Counted from the first letter of the stretch, positions 7,965 through 18,164 are shown. The stretch is 64,000 bases of DNA from Actinocorallia herbida (GCF_003751225.1 NZ_RJKE01000001.1:868001-932000), one strand, 5' to 3'. Translations and numbers: made by a program. The notes: generated from the sequence alone by a model not told the origin.

Positions 7965-9590
7965 GTGCCCGACACCCTGGACGGGCCCGCGGTACGCCGC
8001 TGGGCGCGCCTGGCGGCCGACGCGCTGGGCCGCGCCCGGACCGAGATCGACGCGCTCAACGTCTTCCCCGTCCCCGACCGGGACACCGGGACCAACCTGC
8101 ACCTGACCCTCCTGGCCGGCGCCGAGGCCGTCGAGGCGCTGCCGCGGGACGCGCCGCCGGCGGAGGTCTGGCGGGCGCTCGGCAGGGGCGCGCTCGTCGG
8201 CGCGCGCGGCAACTCCGGGGTGATCGTCAGCCAGGTGCTGTGCGGCCTCGCCGACACCCTCGGCCCGCGGCCCCCGGCGACCGGCCCCGACCTCGCCGAC
8301 GGCCTGGCGCACGCCGCCCGGCTCGCCCGCGCGTCGGTGTCGCGGCCCGCCGACGGCACGATCCTCACCGTGCTCGACGCCGCGGCGGCCGCGGCGGCGG
8401 CCCCGGAGGCGCTCTTCCCACCGCGCGACGCGGCGCCCGCGTCCCGGCTGGCCGAGACGCTGGCGGCGGCGGCGCGCGGCGCGCGCACGGCCTTGCGCGC
8501 CACTCCTGAGGGGCTGCCCCTCCTCGCGGAGCACGGCGTCGTGGACGCGGGGGCGGCCGGCCTGTGCGTCGTCCTGGACGCCCTGGCGGCCGTCGTCACC
8601 GAGGAGTACCCCGAGCGCTACGAGGTCCCCGCGCGGACCGAGCCGACCGTCGTGGTCCCGGCGCAGGGGCGTCGGCCAGGAGAGGCCGAAGGGGCCGGGT
8701 ACGAGGTGATGTACCTGCTGGAGGCCGAGGACTCCCGGGTCCCGGAGCTGCGCAAGGCGCTCGACGGCCTGGGCGACTCGCTCGTCGTCGTCGGGGGGGA
8801 CGGCCTGTGGAACGTCCATGTGCACGTGGACGACGCGGGCGCCGCCATCGAGGCGGGCCTCGCGGCGGGGCGCACCCGGAGGATCCGCGTCACCTATCTG
8901 GGCGGTTCGAGCCGTCCCAAGGCGCCCTGCAAGGGCCGTGGCGTGGTGGCGGTGACCGCGGCCGACGGTCTGGCCGCGCTCTTCGAGGAGGCGGGGGCCG
9001 TCGTCGTACGCCGCCCCTCAGGCGGGATGCCGCCTTTGGACGCCCTGGTGCAGGCGGTCCTCGGCGCGGGAGACGAAGTGGCCGTCCTGCCGAACGAGCC
9101 CGAGGTCCTGGCGCTCGCGGAGGCGGCGGCGGTGCGCGCCCGCGAAAGCGGCGTGCGCGTCTCGGTGATCCCGACGAAGGCGTCGGTGCAGGGGCTCGCG
9201 GCGCTCGCGGTGCACGATCCGGTCCGGCACTTCCGCGACGACGTGATCGCGATGACGGGCACGGCGCTGGCGACCCGCTTCGGCGGCCTCCAGATCGCGA
9301 CGGGCGAGGCGATGACGACCGTCGGGGTCTGCCGCGCGGGCGACGTGCTCGGCCTGATCGAGGGCGACGTGGTGATGATCGGGTCCTCGCCGGCGGAGGT
9401 GGCGAGGCAGGTGCTGGCCCGCATGCTCTCCGGCGGCGGCGAGCTGGTGACCGTGGTCACCGGCGCAGGGATCCCGGCGGGTTTCGCCGCCGGGATCGCC
9501 GAAGGACTGCGGGCGCAGCGGCCCGACGTGGAGATGACGGCCTATGACGGCGGCCAGGTCCTGTATCCGGTGCTCTTCGGGGTCGAATGA
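7965..9590 (+). CDS. DAK2 domain kinase, FakA-like
   Basis: A 541-residue protein with an N-terminal DAK2 (dihydroxyacetone-kinase phosphatase-like) nucleotide-binding domain, a middle domain (EVMYLLEAEDSRVPELRKAL) and a C-terminal domain ending in VEMTAYDGGQVLYPVLFGVE. FakA homologues phosphorylate fatty acids held by DegV-type FakB proteins for phospholipid synthesis; here that role is inferred. The metal loop reads NVFPVPDRDTGTNL, where most homologues have PDGDTGTN, and GARGNSGVIVSQ is intact. GTG 7965 follows AAAGGGA. The rpmB-DAK2-recG order is typical of actinobacteria. It overlaps the convergent hypothetical gene by 49 nt. Confidence 0.85.
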   Translation: MPDTLDGPAVRRWARLAADALGRARTEIDALNVFPVPDRDTGTNLHLTLLAGAEAVEALPRDAPPAEVWRALGRGALVGARGNSGVIVSQVLCGLADTLGPRPPATGPDLADGLAHAARLARASVSRPADGTILTVLDAAAAAAAAPEALFPPRDAAPASRLAETLAAAARGARTALRATPEGLPLLAEHGVVDAGAAGLCVVLDALAAVVTEEYPERYEVPARTEPTVVVPAQGRRPGEAEGAGYEVMYLLEAEDSRVPELRKALDGLGDSLVVVGGDGLWNVHVHVDDAGAAIEAGLAAGRTRRIRVTYLGGSSRPKAPCKGRGVVAVTAADGLAALFEEAGAVVVRRPSGGMPPLDALVQAVLGAGDEVAVLPNEPEVLALAEAAAVRARESGVRVSVIPTKASVQGLAALAVHDPVRHFRDDVIAMTGTALATRFGGLQIATGEAMTTVGVCRAGDVLGLIEGDVVMIGSSPAEVARQVLARMLSGGGELVTVVTGAGIPAGFAAGIAEGLRAQRPDVEMTAYDGGQVLYPVLFGVE

Positions 9591-9892
9591 GAAGCGACGC
9601 CGAGGACGCGGCAGACACTGGCTGCGGCCGCGTCGAGGTCTCCTGCGGCGGAGATCCGGTCTCCCCAGGGCCACCAGAGCGACTCGTCTTCGAGCACGAT
9701 CTCTTCGGCGACGCCGGGGGCCGCGGGGTTGCTGACGTGGAGGGCGGGCGGGCGTCCGATGGGCTGCTCGAGCCTTGCGCGCAGTCCGTGCGGGGCGAGC
9801 CGTTCCGCCAAGGAATCCAGGAGGCCGAGGTGCCTCTTGTGGATACTGGGGGTGGTGGCCAAAGCGACCATGATGGTGATGCTCCACTTCAT
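9542..9892 (-). CDS. Small hypothetical actinobacterial protein
   Basis: About 116 residues. The core PALHVSNPAAPGVAEEIVLE, then SLWWPWGDRISAAGDLDAAA, resembles a widespread small actinomycete protein of unknown function with a V-x-NP...WWxWGxxI pattern. No signal peptide or membrane segment is seen. ATG (complement 9890-9892) has no strong Shine-Dalgarno. The 3' end overlaps the DAK2 gene by 49 nt on the opposite strand. Upstream, a short dyad ACACC-N7-GGTGT at 9906-9922 lies between it and recG. Confidence 0.6.
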   Translation of the reverse strand: MKWSITIMVALATTPSIHKRHLGLLDSLAERLAPHGLRARLEQPIGRPPALHVSNPAAPGVAEEIVLEDESLWWPWGDRISAAGDLDAAAASVCRVLGVASHSTPKSTGYRTWPPS

Positions 9893-10014
9893 TGTGGGTG
9901 ATCTAACACACCTTACCAGGGTGTCCTTTTTTACCGTTTGGGGCAAGCCGTTTCCCCTGATCTTTACCTTGTCGCAGCCGGGCCGGCGCGCCTTCGTGAT
10001 CGACGGGTCGGCCG

Positions 10015-12219
<2,205 letters not shown>

Positions 12220-12287
12220 GAACGGGCCCTGGCTCGGGGCACGGACCAGATGATCGTGCCTCTACGAGGTATTGCCTACTAAACAGG

Positions 12288-12316
12288 TTGACATTGAAGG
12301 TTTTCTGGGCGACGAT
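12288..12316 (+). promoter_or_regulatory. Promoter of the leader peptide/HEAT-repeat unit
   Basis: A perfect -35 TTGACA (12288-12293), a 17-nt spacer and a weak -10 GACGAT (12311-12316) lie just before ATG 12323. Transcription would begin at or within a few bases of the ATG, giving a leaderless or near-leaderless message. The sequence immediately upstream (12270-12300) is unusually AT-rich for this genome. Confidence 0.55.
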
Positions 12317-12322
12317 CGTCCC

Positions 12323-12400
12323 ATGACCTCACTCCTGCTGGTCGGCCGCCCGCACGTCGATCTGCGACGCCAGGCGAGCTGCCTGTGTCGCCGCCGCTGA
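12323..12400 (+). CDS. Putative Cys-containing regulatory leader peptide
   Basis: A 25-codon ORF whose C-terminal part reads GRPHVDLRRQASCLCRRR before TGA. This fits the actinobacterial short leader-peptide pattern R-x-H-V-D-L-x-R-Q-x-S-x-x-C-R, usually found just upstream of sulfur-assimilation and cysteine genes, where translation of the Cys codons is thought to control the downstream gene. The two Cys codons lie 6 and 4 codons before the stop. There is no Shine-Dalgarno; the promoter position suggests leaderless translation. The HEAT-repeat gene starts 34 nt after the stop. Confidence 0.7.
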   Translation: MTSLLLVGRPHVDLRRQASCLCRRR

Positions 12401-12434
12401 TCCACGTACTCGGCCGACCCGGAAGGAGCCCCAC

Positions 12435-13262
12435 ATGTCCGACCTGACCATCTTCGAAGAACACCTCCGCGACCCCGACCCCCGCGTGCGCCGCGCCGCC
12501 GTCGAACTGCTCGGCGAGATCGCGCCGAGCGGCGCGGGCGACGCCCTCGCCTGGGCGCTCGCCGACGCCGACGCCGAAGTGCGCGCGGCCGCCGCGCTCG
12601 TCCTCACCACGCTGCGCCCGCCCGTCGGCGAGGACGGCATCGACGCGCTCCGCCTCGCCGCCTCCGGCGGAGGAGACCCCCTCGTCCGCGGCACCGCCCG
12701 CGCGCACCTGCGGCTGCTCGCCGAAGCGCACCGCGCGCTGTACGCCCAGGGACTCGCCGACGGAGAGCCCCAGATCCGCGCTCAGGCCGTCTTCGCCCTC
12801 ACCTGGCTCCGGGACGCCGGCGCCGTCCGCGAAGCCGCCGACGACCCGTCCCGCGACGTCCGGGTGGCGGTCGCCGACGGGCTCGCCCGCCTCGGCAGCG
12901 CCGACGGCCTCGACCAGCTCCTCGGCGACCACGACCCCGTGGTCCGCCTCGCCGCCCTCGACGCCGCCGAGACCCTCGGCCTCCCCGACGGGCTCGTCCC
13001 GCCCGTCCTCCGCTCCCTCGCCCACCCGGGCTGGCAGGTGCGCAAGCGCGCGGCCCGCACCCTCGCCTCCGCCCCCGCCACCTCCGCCGCCTCGCCCCTC
13101 ACCACGGCCCTTCGCGATCCCGTCGTCGACGTCCGCCGGGAAGCCGTCAAGTCCCTCGAACAGTGGGCCTCCAGCGACCCCGGCGTCCTCGCCGCCCTCA
13201 CCGAATCCCTCGCCGACCCCGACCCGGGCGTCCGCACCCAGGTCCGGTGGGCTCTTGCTTGA
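12435..13262 (+). CDS. HEAT-repeat protein
   Basis: A 275-residue protein made almost entirely of about eight or nine HEAT/PBS-lyase-like helical repeats. Examples are DPDPRVRRAAVELLGEIA, DADAEVRAAAALVLTTL, DPSRDVRVAVADGLARLG, DHDPVVRLAALDAAETLG and DPVVDVRREAVKSLEQWA. No signal peptide or catalytic motif is seen, so it is probably a cytosolic binding or scaffold protein. ATG 12435 follows GGAAGGAG at 12421-12428. It is preceded by the leader peptide, suggesting control by cysteine or sulfur supply (inference). A large hairpin follows its stop codon. Confidence 0.8.
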   Translation: MSDLTIFEEHLRDPDPRVRRAAVELLGEIAPSGAGDALAWALADADAEVRAAAALVLTTLRPPVGEDGIDALRLAASGGGDPLVRGTARAHLRLLAEAHRALYAQGLADGEPQIRAQAVFALTWLRDAGAVREAADDPSRDVRVAVADGLARLGSADGLDQLLGDHDPVVRLAALDAAETLGLPDGLVPPVLRSLAHPGWQVRKRAARTLASAPATSAASPLTTALRDPVVDVRREAVKSLEQWASSDPGVLAALTESLADPDPGVRTQVRWALA

Positions 13263-13285
13263 TCGCCCCGCCTTCGGCGTGGCGG

Positions 13286-13378
13286 TGATCGGCGCTTGAG
13301 ATCCCGGGGCCTGCCCCTGCGTCCTGCTCGCCTGGCGGCTCGCAGGACTCCGGGGCAGGCCCCGGGGCGCCCGATCAC
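13286..13378. repeat. Large composite inverted repeat after the HEAT gene
   Basis: CCCGGGGCCTGCCCC (13303-13317) pairs exactly with 13352-13366, inner GTCCTGC (13321-13327) pairs with GCAGGAC (13342-13348), and outer GTGATCGGCGC (from 13286) pairs with GCGCCCGATCAC (13367-13378) with one bulge. A smaller hairpin at 13261-13290 overlaps the HEAT stop codon. It may terminate transcription, but no T-run follows. Confidence 0.7.
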
Positions 13379-13390
13379 ACCGGTGTGGTT

Positions 13391-13590
13391 CCTCGTCAGG
13401 GCCCCTGGCCGTTGGCCGGGCTGGAATTCCTGTCGAGGGGGCTTCTTGTCAAGGCCGGTGGCCGTTGGCCGGGCTGGAGTTCCTGTTGAGGGGGCTTCTT
13501 GTCAGGGCCCGCGGCCGTTGGCCGGGTGGAACCCTTCTTTGAGGGGGTTCCTTGTCATGGGCCGTGGCTCGTGGTCGGGCTGGGGGCTTC
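13391..13590. repeat. Four-copy 53-bp tandem repeat
   Basis: Units begin at about 13391, 13444, 13497 and 13550; the motif GTCAGGG recurs at 13395, 13448, 13501 and 13554, and GTTGGCCGGG at 13411, 13464 and 13517, with a decayed copy at 13571. Together with the preceding hairpin it fills the 391-nt gap before rsmD. No gene is supported here. Confidence 0.8.
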
Positions 13591-13653
13591 TGGGGAGGCG
13601 GGGGCTGGAAGGGCATGGGCGGGGGGCGTCGCGGGGGCGGGAGAATGGGTCTT

Positions 13654-14241
13654 ATGACAAGGGTGATCGCCGGGGTGGCGGGGGGCCGGAGGCTGGCCAC
13701 GTTGGAGGGGCGGGAGACGCGGCCCACGGCCGATCGGGCTCGGGAAGGGCTGTTCTCCACGGTGCAGGCGCTGCTGGGGGACCTCTCGGGGATCCGGGCG
13801 GCTGATCTCTTCGCGGGATCGGGGGCGGTCGGTCTTGAGGCGCTGTCTCGGGGGGCGGGCCATGCGCTGCTCGTGGAGGCGCATCCGAAGGCCGCCAAGG
13901 TGATCCGGGAGAACATCGAGACGCTCCGGCTGCCGGGGGCGGTGCTCGTCACCGACAAGGTGGAGCGGCTCGTGCGGACGGCGCCGGACGAGCGCTACGA
14001 CTTCGTGTTCGCCGACCCGCCCTACGCGGTCTCCGACGAGACGATCGCCGAGATCCTCGAAGGGCTGCGCGACAACGGCTGGCTCGCCGACGGCGCCCTC
14101 ATCGCGATAGAGCGGGCCAAGAGGAGCCCGGCGCCGAAGTGGCCCGAGGGCTACCTCCCCGAACGCGAGAGGCGCTACGGCGAGGCGGTCATCCACTACG
14201 CGTCCTACGAGCTCCCGGAGCCCTCCGAGCACCCCGCGTAG
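13654..14241 (+). CDS. rsmD: 16S rRNA (guanine966-N2)-methyltransferase
   Basis: SAM-dependent Rossmann methyltransferase that modifies G966 of 16S rRNA. Of 195 residues, it begins MTRVIAGVAGGRRLATLEG, has RPTADRAREGLFS, the SAM site ADLFAGSGAVGLEALSRGA, and the catalytic FADPPY. ATG 13654 is chosen because the family starts with R-V-I-A-G; upstream in-frame codons run into the G-rich repeat region. Normally followed directly by coaD, but here a penicillin-binding protein gene lies between. Confidence 0.95.
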   Translation: MTRVIAGVAGGRRLATLEGRETRPTADRAREGLFSTVQALLGDLSGIRAADLFAGSGAVGLEALSRGAGHALLVEAHPKAAKVIRENIETLRLPGAVLVTDKVERLVRTAPDERYDFVFADPPYAVSDETIAEILEGLRDNGWLADGALIAIERAKRSPAPKWPEGYLPERERRYGEAVIHYASYELPEPSEHPA

Positions 14242-14247
14242 GCGGGG
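14232..14247 (+). terminator. Intrinsic terminator of rsmD
   Basis: CCCCGC-GTAG-GCGGGG followed by CTTTTCCTT. The loop contains the rsmD stop codon. Confidence 0.7.
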
Positions 14248-14263
14248 CTTTTCCTTCGCTTTT

Positions 14264-14288
14264 CCCGCCGCTCGTTAGCGTCGGCGGG
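14264..14288 (+). repeat. Hairpin at the start of the PBP gene
   Basis: CCCGCCG (14264-14270) pairs with CGGCGGG (14282-14288), ending 1 nt before the GTG start of the PBP gene and covering the only purine-rich sequence that could serve as its ribosome site. Confidence 0.45.
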
Positions 14289-14289
14289 T

Positions 14290-15711
14290 GTGAACGTCCA
14301 GCTCAGGCGTACCGCGGTGGTCGCGCTCGCCATGATCATCGCCATCATGGTCAACATCACCCTGATCATGGCGTTCCAGTCGGACCGGCTGCGGCAGGAC
14401 AGCCGCAACGCCCGGCAGTTCAACCGGCAGTACGAGCGCGACCGGGGCGCGATCCTCGCCGGGGACGTCCAGGTGGCGTACTCCGTGAAGAACGAGGACG
14501 GCAAGACCTACGACCGCCGGTACCGGGAAGGCGAGGTCTTCTCTCCGGTGACGGGCTACTTCGGCGCGTTCAGCAAGACCGGCCTGGAGCAGGGTATGAA
14601 CGCCGTGCTGGACGGGACCGACAGCACGGTCTCGGTACGCGGCCTCGTGGACTGGATCACGGGCAAGCTGCCGAAGGGCGGCGACGTGCACACCACGATC
14701 GTGCCCCGTGCCCAGCGGGTCGCGTACCGGCAGTTGAAGGCCAGCACTTCCCTCCAGGCCGCGGCCGTGGCCGTCAACGCCGAGACGGGCGCGATCGAGG
14801 CCATGGCGTCCTACCCGTCCTACGACCCGGCGACCGTCTCCGTGCGCGACGCGTCCGCCGCGAGCGGCGCGCTCAAGAAGCTGGAGGGCGCCGCGGGCGA
14901 CCCCCTGCTCAACAAGGCGACCCGCGAGCTGTACCCGCCCGGCTCGTCCTTCAAGATCGTGACGGCCGCGGCGGCGCTCGCGCACGGTATCGCCGAGGAC
15001 GGGACGGTGCCCGCGGGCGCGTCGTACCGGCTCCCGGGGACGACGACGAGCATCTCCAACAGCCACGACTCGGGGCCGTGCAGCGAGGCGCGGACGACCC
15101 TCATCAACGCTTTCGCCCAGTCCTGCAACACCACGTTCGCAGAGATCGGCGCCGAGGAGGTCGGCAACGCGGGGATGAGGGAGCAGTCCGAGTCCTTCGG
15201 CTACGGCACGCGCTTCGAGTACGCGCCGGGACTCAACGCCGTGGCCAGTGACTTTCCCGACACCGACGCGGCGCAGACGGCCCTGGCCTCCTACGGGCAG
15301 GGCGCGAACGTCGCCACGGTGCTCCAGATGGCCCTGGTCGCCGCCGCGGTGGAGAACGACGGCGTGCTGATGCGCCCCCACCTCGTCGAGAAGATCACCG
15401 TGCGGAACGCGACGATCGACACGACCGACCCGGTCGTCTTCGGCAGGGCGGTCACCGCGGGACGCGCCGCGGAACTGCGGCAGATGATGGAGGCGGTGGT
15501 CAGCGAGGGGACGGCCACCAACCTCCAGGGCGACGGCGTGGCGGGCAAGACCGGCACCGCCGACGTGGACGGCGCGGCCTACAACGACCGCTGGTTCGTC
15601 GGGTACACCGTCTCCGGACCGCACGCGATCGCGGTGATGACGCAGGGGGCAGGCTACGGGGGGAGCGTCGCGGGGCCGATCATGGCGGCCATCGCGGCCG
15701 CGCTCACCTGA
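14290..15711 (+). CDS. Penicillin-binding transpeptidase, PbpA-like class B PBP
   Basis: Membrane-anchored D,D-transpeptidase acting outside the cell on peptidoglycan. Residues 7-28 form a single N-terminal membrane segment (TAVVALAMIIAIMVNITLIM), followed by a PBP dimerisation region (VFSPVTGYFGAFSKTGLEQG). The transpeptidase domain carries SxxK at PPGSSFK (S219, K222), SxN at SCN (278-280) and KTG (420-422). The 473 residues and the dimerisation region resemble actinobacterial PbpA. GTG 14290 gives the intact membrane anchor. Its place between rsmD and coaD, without FtsW/RodA beside it, is unusual. Confidence 0.9.
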   Translation: MNVQLRRTAVVALAMIIAIMVNITLIMAFQSDRLRQDSRNARQFNRQYERDRGAILAGDVQVAYSVKNEDGKTYDRRYREGEVFSPVTGYFGAFSKTGLEQGMNAVLDGTDSTVSVRGLVDWITGKLPKGGDVHTTIVPRAQRVAYRQLKASTSLQAAAVAVNAETGAIEAMASYPSYDPATVSVRDASAASGALKKLEGAAGDPLLNKATRELYPPGSSFKIVTAAAALAHGIAEDGTVPAGASYRLPGTTTSISNSHDSGPCSEARTTLINAFAQSCNTTFAEIGAEEVGNAGMREQSESFGYGTRFEYAPGLNAVASDFPDTDAAQTALASYGQGANVATVLQMALVAAAVENDGVLMRPHLVEKITVRNATIDTTDPVVFGRAVTAGRAAELRQMMEAVVSEGTATNLQGDGVAGKTGTADVDGAAYNDRWFVGYTVSGPHAIAVMTQGAGYGGSVAGPIMAAIAAALT

Positions 15712-15784
15712 CCATCCTTGCCCCGGCTTCCGCCCGGGGAAGGGCCATTTGGTACCTTCGCGCCGTCTGCACCGAAAGGATTTG

Positions 15785-16270
15785 ATGGTCGTGCGCCGAG
15801 TCGTCTGTCCGGGCTCTTTCGACCCGGTGACAAATGGTCATCTGGACATCATCAGCCGTGCCTCCCGGCTCTACGACGAGGTCGTGGTCATGGTGTCGAT
15901 CAACCTGGCCAAGAAGAGCCTCTTCTCCGTCGAGGAGCGGCTCGACATGATCCGCGAGGTCACGCGGGACCTCGGCAACGTCAAGGTCGACTCCTTCCGG
16001 GGCCTGACCGTCGACTACTGCAAGCAGCACGACATCCCCGTGATCGTCCGTGGTCTGCGCGCCGTCACCGACTACGACTACGAGCTCCAGATCGCCCAGA
16101 TGAACAACAGGATGTCGGGGGTGGAGACGCTGTTCATGGCGACCAGCCCCGAGTACGCCTTCCTGTCGTCCAGCCTCATGAAAGAGGTCGTCCGGTGGGG
16201 CGGGGACGCGTCGGGGCTCGTGCCGGAGCTGGTGCACGAGCGGCTGATCGAGCGCTTGAAGGACGCCTGA
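15785..16270 (+). CDS. coaD: Phosphopantetheine adenylyltransferase
   Basis: Penultimate step of coenzyme A synthesis: ATP plus 4'-phosphopantetheine to dephospho-CoA. The 161-residue product has VCPGSFDPVTNGHLDII (the T/HxGH nucleotidyltransferase motif), VIVRGLRAVTDYDYELQIA and the ATP-site segment YAFLSSSLMKEV. Start ATG 15785 sits 4 nt after GAAAGGA; GTG 15791 is a weaker alternative. Confidence 0.96.
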   Translation: MVVRRVVCPGSFDPVTNGHLDIISRASRLYDEVVVMVSINLAKKSLFSVEERLDMIREVTRDLGNVKVDSFRGLTVDYCKQHDIPVIVRGLRAVTDYDYELQIAQMNNRMSGVETLFMATSPEYAFLSSSLMKEVVRWGGDASGLVPELVHERLIERLKDA

Positions 16271-16337
16271 ACGACGCCTGCCGCAGCCCGGGAATCGGGC
16301 TGATTCTGGCGGAATCGGGCGCAGGACCTGGGTTGAG

Positions 16338-16367
16338 TTGGGGTGAGCCCCCAGACACCGGTACCCT
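16338..16367 (+). promoter_or_regulatory. Possible promoter for DUF177-rpmF
   Basis: TTGGGG (16338-16343), an 18-nt spacer and TACCCT (16362-16367). If real, transcription starts near 16374, only a few bases before ATG 16380, which favours a translation start further downstream. Confidence 0.35.
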
Positions 16368-16379
16368 TGTCTATCGGCC

Positions 16380-17027
16380 ATGCCTGACGTGGCGATCCAA
16401 CCGTGCAAACGTGTTCACTCGGACCGGCGAAACGCCGGTCCAGAGTCGAGCCCTGAAGGGGGAGCCCTGTCCAGCCTCGATCCCAAGGCGCCGCTCGTCA
16501 TCGACACGAGGACGCTCGGCCGACGCCCGGGATCGATGAAGGAACAGCGGATCACCCCTCCCGCACCGGAGGGTCTGGGCGTCGAAATGGTCGGCGTTCC
16601 CACGAACGCCGAGATCGAGGTCGACCTTCGGCTCGAATCGGTGATGGAGGGCGTGCTCGTTTCGGGCACGGCGTTCTTGCCCATCCAGGGCGAGTGCGCG
16701 CGCTGCCTGGACGACATCTCCTTCACCCTGGAGGTGGATTTCCAGGAACTGTTCGTCTACGACGACACCCGATCTGGAGCGGGTGCCGACGACGACGAAC
16801 GCCGTCTTGACGGGGATCTCCTCGATCTGGAGCCGGTGCTCCGGGACGCGGTGGTGCTGGCACTGCCGCTGTCCCCCCTGTGCCAGGACGATTGTCCCGG
16901 CCTCTGCGCGGAATGCGGTGAGCGGTTGGCCGATGTCGGCCCCGAGCACACGCACGACGTCGCCGACCCCCGGTGGGCGGCATTGCAGGGCCTTGCCGAA
17001 CAACGAGAAGAAAGCCAGGAGGGCTGA
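16380..17027 (+). CDS. DUF177 (YceD) family protein
   Basis: Small protein encoded just before rpmF in most bacteria and linked to large-subunit rRNA metabolism. The core runs from LDPKAPLVIDTRTLGRRPGS through EGVLVSGTAFLPIQGECARC, FQELFVYDD and DDCPGLCAECGERLADVG, with four Cys in two CxxC-like pairs that could bind zinc. The ATG at 16380 gives 215 residues, but the first 29 do not look like the family. Homologues begin near LDPKAPL, where an in-frame CTG (16467) sits behind GAAGGGGGAG. rpmF starts 4 nt after the stop. Confidence 0.85.
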   Translation: MPDVAIQPCKRVHSDRRNAGPESSPEGGALSSLDPKAPLVIDTRTLGRRPGSMKEQRITPPAPEGLGVEMVGVPTNAEIEVDLRLESVMEGVLVSGTAFLPIQGECARCLDDISFTLEVDFQELFVYDDTRSGAGADDDERRLDGDLLDLEPVLRDAVVLALPLSPLCQDDCPGLCAECGERLADVGPEHTHDVADPRWAALQGLAEQREESQEG

Positions 17028-17031
17028 CAAA

Positions 17032-17208
17032 GTGGCCGTCCCGAAGCGGAAGAAGTCCCGCAGCAACACCCGCCACCGCCGGTCGCAGTGGAAGGCTCCG
17101 CGCATCGCGCTGGTGGAGTGCCCGCAGTGCCGTGACCAGAAGCTGCCCCACGTGGCCTGCTCCAACTGCGGTACCTACAACAAGCGGCAGGTCATCGAGA
17201 CGGCCTAG
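17032..17208 (+). CDS. rpmF: 50S ribosomal protein L32
   Basis: A 58-residue L32: VAVPKRKKSRSNTRHRRSQW then a zinc ribbon CPQC (C30, C33) and CSNC (C43, C46). GTG 17032 follows AGGAGGG at 17017-17023, which overlaps the end of the DUF177 gene, so the two are co-transcribed. Confidence 0.97.
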   Translation: MAVPKRKKSRSNTRHRRSQWKAPRIALVECPQCRDQKLPHVACSNCGTYNKRQVIETA

Positions 17209-17432
17209 TCGCTGCCGCGAGACCTACCCCCGGGGGCCGGTGCCGCACGCTTTTCGCGTGCGGGCCGTCCCCCGGTTTCGTCATAGGGGCAGTCCTCACC
17301 CGTGCGGCCACCTGAGGCCGTGGTGCACGCCGGAATCCTGCCGGCGCGCACCTCGCCCTCCGGACGCGGTCCCACCGAGTGACGGATCCGCCCTCATCCC
17401 GGCCCGCGGGCCTCGTCATGTGAGGAGCTGGA

Positions 17433-18164
17433 ATGACCGTCCCCACCGCAGCGCTGGAGGAGCGGATCGGCCTCAGCCTTGATCCGGCCCTGCTGGAGCG
17501 GGCGCTGACGCACAGGTCGTACGCCTATGAGAACGGCGGCCTGCCCACCAACGAGCGGCTGGAGTTCCTCGGGGACTCCGTGCTCGGCCTCGTCGTCACC
17601 GACACCCTGTACCGCGGCCACCCCGACCTGCCCGAGGGGCAGCTCGCCAAGCTGCGCGCGGCGGTGGTCAACATGAAGGCGCTCGCGGGCGTCGCCCGTG
17701 GCCTCGACCTCGGCGCGCACATCCGGCTCGGCAGGGGCGAGGAGGGGACCGGGGGCCGCGACAAGTCCTCGATCCTCGCCGACACCCTGGAGGCGCTGAT
17801 CGGCTGCGTCTACCTCGACCAGGGTCTCGGTGAGGCGTCCGCGCTCGTGCACCGGCTGTTCGACGGCCTGATCGCCAGCTCGTCGAAGCTCGGCGCCGGC
17901 CTCGACTGGAAGACCTCGCTCCAGGAGCTCACCGCCGACGAGGGCCTGGGCGTCCCGGAGTACCACGTGGACGAGAGCGGCCCCGACCACCAGAAGACGT
18001 TCCGCGCCTCGGTGCGGGTCGGCGGCAAGGCCTACGGGCTGGGTGAGGGCCGCAGTAAGAAGGACGCCGAGCAGAAGGCCGCGGAGGCCGCCTGGACGGA
18101 GATCCGCGCGGGGCTCGACGCCGCGGCCAAGTCGGCCAAGGCGGGCAAGGGCGGCGATGCCTGA
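17433..18164 (+). CDS. rnc: Ribonuclease III
   Basis: Double-strand RNA endonuclease for rRNA processing. The 243-residue product has the catalytic signature [18 protein letters not shown], the second acidic site [15 protein letters not shown], and a C-terminal dsRNA-binding domain ([20 protein letters not shown] ... [16 protein letters not shown]) followed by an Ala/Lys tail. ATG 17433 follows GAGGAG. It overlaps mutM by 8 nt. The 224-nt gap after rpmF holds no gene I can support. Confidence 0.97.
   Translation: MTVPTAALEERIGLSLDPALLERALTHRSYAYENGGLPTNERLEFLGDSVLGLVVTDTLYRGHPDLPEGQLAKLRAAVVNMKALAGVARGLDLGAHIRLGRGEEGTGGRDKSSILADTLEALIGCVYLDQGLGEASALVHRLFDGLIASSSKLGAGLDWKTSLQELTADEGLGVPEYHVDESGPDHQKTFRASVRVGGKAYGLGEGRSKKDAEQKAAEAAWTEIRAGLDAAAKSAKAGKGGDA

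Noticed and set aside
9906-9922. Operator for recG or the small hypothetical gene
   Set aside because: The dyad ACACC-N7-GGTGT is only 5 bp per arm and matches no regulator I can name.
13552-13653. Longer rsmD N-terminus from upstream in-frame starts
   Set aside because: It would be Gly/Trp/Arg low-complexity sequence read through the repeat region and does not match the family.
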